A stretch of DNA of 64,000 nt from Flavobacterium haoranii (GTDB taxonomy: Bacteria > Bacteroidota > Bacteroidia > Flavobacteriales > Flavobacteriaceae): contig NZ_CP045292.1 in NCBI RefSeq assembly GCF_009363055.1, positions 744,001 through 808,000 of the forward strand. Reading direction: 5' to 3'. This document shows positions 61,451 to 64,000 of the stretch, one piece after another. The notes under the pieces are model-generated. The model worked only from the letters and a program-made list of their open reading frames with translations, made no database searches and was not told the origin of the DNA. A program made the position numbers and the translations under genes. The first letter of the stretch is position 1. Each line of letters starts with the position of its first letter.

Positions 61451-63994
61451 ATGTCTGAAGGAGAAAAGTTAATTCCTATTAACATTGAAGATGAAATGAA
61501 ATCAGCTTACATCGATTATTCGATGTCAGTTATTGTTTCGAGAGCGCTTCCAGATGTTAGAGATGGATTAAAACCCGTACATCGAAGAGTATTGTTTGGA
61601 ATGCACGAATTAGGAATTCGTTCTAATAGTGCCTATAAAAAATCAGCGAGAATCGTTGGAGAAGTGTTAGGTAAATATCACCCACATGGTGATTCATCAG
61701 TATATGATACTATGGTTCGTATGGCTCAAGAATGGAGTTTACGATACTTAATGGTAGATGGTCAAGGTAACTTTGGTTCGATTGATGGCGATAGTCCAGC
61801 TGCAATGCGTTATACTGAAGCTAGAATGAAGAAAATATCAGAAGAAATGCTTGCTGATATAGAAAAAGAAACTGTTGATTTTCAGTTAAATTTTGATGAT
61901 TCATTAGAAGAGCCAAAAGTATTACCAACTCGTGTACCTAATTTATTAATTAATGGAGCTTCTGGTATTGCTGTTGGTATGGCTACAAATATGCCACCAC
62001 ATAATTTAACTGAGGTTATTGATGGTACTTTAGCTTATATTGATAACAATGATATCGAAATTGATGAATTAATCAATCATGTAAAAGCTCCAGATTTCCC
62101 AACAGGTGGTATTATCTATGGTTACGAAGGTGTGAGAGAAGCATTCAAAACAGGTCGCGGTCGTATTGTAATGCGTGCTAAAGCTAATTTTGAAGAATCT
62201 AACGGGCGTGAAGCAATTATTGTAACTGAAATTCCGTACCAAGTTAACAAAGCCGATATGATTAAGAAAACGGCTGATTTAGTTAACGATAAAAAAATTG
62301 AAGGAATCTCAACTATTCGAGATGAATCGGATAGAAGTGGTATGCGTATTGTTTACGAACTAAAACGTGATGCTGTTCCAAATGTTGTTTTAAATACACT
62401 TTATAAATATACACAGTTACAATCTTCGTTTAGTGTAAATAATATTGCATTAGTAAACGGACGTCCGCAATTATTAAATTTAAAAGATTTAATTCACTAT
62501 TTCGTAGAACACCGTCATGATGTTGTTACGAGAAGAGCACAATTCGATTTACGCAAAGCAGAAGAAAGAGCACATATTTTAGAAGGTTTAATTATTGCTT
62601 CTGATAATATTGATGAAGTTATTGCTTTAATTCGTTCATCTAAAGATGGAGAAGAAGCAAGAGCTAAATTAATGGAGCGCTTTAAATTATCTGAAATTCA
62701 AGCGAGAGCTATTGTTGAGATGCGTTTACGTCAGTTAACAGGTCTTGAGCAAGATAAACTTCGTGCAGAATATGAAGAGATAATGAAGTTAATTGCATAT
62801 TTAAAAGACTTACTTGCAAGCAAAGAAATGCGTATGCAAGTAATTAAAGACGAATTAACTGAAATTAAAGATAAATATGGAGACGCTCGTCGTTCTCAAA
62901 TTGAATATGCTGGTGGAGATGTAAGTATTGAAGATTTAATTGCTGATGAATCTGTAGTTATTACAATTTCTCATGCAGGTTACATTAAACGTACATCTTT
63001 ATCGGAATACAAAACACAAAATAGAGGAGGAGTTGGTCAAAAAAGTGCCGCAACAAGAGATCAAGATTTCTTAGAGCATTTATTTGTAGCAACTAATCAC
63101 CAATATTTAATGTTCTTTACGCAAAAAGGAAAATGTTTCTGGATGCGTGTGTTTGAAATTCCTGAAGGAACAAAAGCCAGTAAAGGTAGAGCTATTCAAA
63201 ATATCATCAATATTGAACCAGATGATAAAGTAAAAGCTTATATCTGCACTCAAGATCTTAAAGATGAAGAATACATTAACAACCACTTTGTAATTATGGC
63301 TACAAAGCAAGGAATTGTTAAGAAAACTCCTTTAGAACAATATTCTCGTCCACGTCAAAATGGTATTAATGCAATTACAATTCGTGAAGATGATGAATTA
63401 CTAGAAGCAAAATTAACAACTGGAAATAGTCAAGTTTTATTAGCCGTTAAATCTGGTAAGTTAGTTCGTTTCGAAGAAGAGAAAACTCGTCCAATGGGAA
63501 GAACTGCATCTGGAGTTAGAGGTATTACTTTAGCTGATGAAAAAGATGAAGTAATTGGTATGGTTTCAATTGATAAAAACCACATCAACGATTCACAAAT
63601 TTTAGTTGTAACTGAAAATGGTTATGGTAAGAGAACTAAATTAGTAGATGAAGATGGAGAAGATGTTTACCGTATTACAAATCGTGGTGGAAAGGGAGTT
63701 AAGACATTAAATATCACAGATAAAACAGGTCAATTAATTGCAATTAATGCTGTAACTGATGAAGATGATTTAATGATTATCAATAAATCTGGTTTAACTA
63801 TCAGAATGAGAATTGATGATTTACGTGTAATGGGTAGAGCTACACAAGGTGTTCGTTTAATTAATATTAAAGGAACTGATTCAATTGCTGCAGTAACTAA
63901 AGTTTTACGTGAAGAAGAAGTTGATGATATTAATGAAGGTCAAGAAAACGGTACAGAATTTGATAATTCAGAAAACAACGAAAATCAAGAATAA
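61451..63994 (+). CDS. gyrA: DNA gyrase subunit A
   Basis: An 847-residue GyrA. The catalytic tyrosine is Y121 in [10 protein letters not shown], the quinolone-determining region reads [10 protein letters not shown] (residues 77-86, with Ser at E. coli 83 and Asp at 87, the sensitive form), and the C-terminal beta-pinwheel has GyrA boxes such as [11 protein letters not shown]. The domain order is the winged helix, tower, coiled coil and pinwheel. An acidic tail (about 818-847) ends the protein. It is divergent from clpC; 61196-61450 is AT-rich with no gene. The gene is complete, ending 6 bases before the window end. Confidence 0.97.
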   Translation: MSEGEKLIPINIEDEMKSAYIDYSMSVIVSRALPDVRDGLKPVHRRVLFGMHELGIRSNSAYKKSARIVGEVLGKYHPHGDSSVYDTMVRMAQEWSLRYLMVDGQGNFGSIDGDSPAAMRYTEARMKKISEEMLADIEKETVDFQLNFDDSLEEPKVLPTRVPNLLINGASGIAVGMATNMPPHNLTEVIDGTLAYIDNNDIEIDELINHVKAPDFPTGGIIYGYEGVREAFKTGRGRIVMRAKANFEESNGREAIIVTEIPYQVNKADMIKKTADLVNDKKIEGISTIRDESDRSGMRIVYELKRDAVPNVVLNTLYKYTQLQSSFSVNNIALVNGRPQLLNLKDLIHYFVEHRHDVVTRRAQFDLRKAEERAHILEGLIIASDNIDEVIALIRSSKDGEEARAKLMERFKLSEIQARAIVEMRLRQLTGLEQDKLRAEYEEIMKLIAYLKDLLASKEMRMQVIKDELTEIKDKYGDARRSQIEYAGGDVSIEDLIADESVVITISHAGYIKRTSLSEYKTQNRGGVGQKSAATRDQDFLEHLFVATNHQYLMFFTQKGKCFWMRVFEIPEGTKASKGRAIQNIINIEPDDKVKAYICTQDLKDEEYINNHFVIMATKQGIVKKTPLEQYSRPRQNGINAITIREDDELLEAKLTTGNSQVLLAVKSGKLVRFEEEKTRPMGRTASGVRGITLADEKDEVIGMVSIDKNHINDSQILVVTENGYGKRTKLVDEDGEDVYRITNRGGKGVKTLNITDKTGQLIAINAVTDEDDLMIINKSGLTIRMRIDDLRVMGRATQGVRLINIKGTDSIAAVTKVLREEEVDDINEGQENGTEFDNSENNENQE

Positions 63995-64000
63995 TTAAAA

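Noticed and set aside
1..64000. tRNA, rRNA, CRISPR, prophage or classical IS elements
   Set aside because: I read both strands and saw no cloverleaf, rRNA core, regularly spaced repeats, phage structural genes or transposase motifs.

Overview
This window looks like a chromosomal segment of a Flavobacterium-like member of the Flavobacteriaceae (Bacteroidota). The DNA is strongly AT-rich. Promoters carry the Bacteroidota -7 box TAnnTTTG, several with TTTG 18-20 bases upstream, and Shine-Dalgarno sequences are scarce. One exported protein ends in a type IX secretion (T9SS) sorting domain, and many genes are Bacteroidota-type families (DUF3822, DUF2911, PIG-L deacetylase, a GldL-like mini-protein, rimK fused to a zinc-protease-like domain). 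I see no rRNA, tRNA, CRISPR array, prophage or classical IS transposase.

Layout. 0-9.5 kb: rsmD/DUF3822, a RecD-like helicase, kdsB, an acyltransferase, an XRE regulator divergent from an M14 carboxypeptidase across a palindromic operator array, an Lrp/AsnC regulator and a DinB protein. 9.5-19 kb: a low-complexity exported protein, a YCF48-like lipoprotein, a PAS protein, an ECF sigma/anti-sigma/Spy-like operon, a HAD phosphatase, and a SRPBCC-photolyase-cryptochrome operon. 19-31.5 kb: a sodium:solute symporter operon with a previously uncounted 35-residue membrane protein and a PIG-L deacetylase; mscS-maf-ubiA; kdsC; a T9SS cargo protein; pheT. 31.7-45.4 kb: aldehyde dehydrogenase-DUF779 with an AraC regulator, bestrophin, recG, a Dph6-like ligase, M1 peptidase, patatin, a UvrD helicase. 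45.4-64 kb: a GIY-YIG nuclease, Sua5/YciO, YebC, TM2/DUF2752 proteins, gcvT, the thrABC operon with a threonine-rich leader peptide, hutH, the rimK-like operon, clpC and gyrA.

Most of the window is ordinary core genome. The unusual part is a set of small palindromes tied to stand-alone nucleases. (1) recG carries an in-frame insertion of about 146 codons encoding a DUF559 (Vsr-like) endonuclease domain, bounded by 33-bp imperfect inverted repeats that each fold into a hairpin; deleting it restores a normal-length RecG. (2) A second, unrelated REP-like family (GTCA, then a hairpin closed by TCGAG...TCGAGA, with covarying closing bases) occurs about nine times in five intergenic regions, and two copies in inverted orientation directly flank a 95-residue GIY-YIG nuclease gene. 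This resembles the REP/RAYT arrangement with a nuclease in place of the tyrosine transposase.

Caution on sequence quality: five genes (PAS protein, anti-sigma-like protein, thrC, thrA and clpC, the last twice) are broken by six apparent single-base losses, all in homopolymer or A-rich tracts. Each is repaired by adding one base. I treat these as probable sequencing or assembly errors and annotate the full-length genes.
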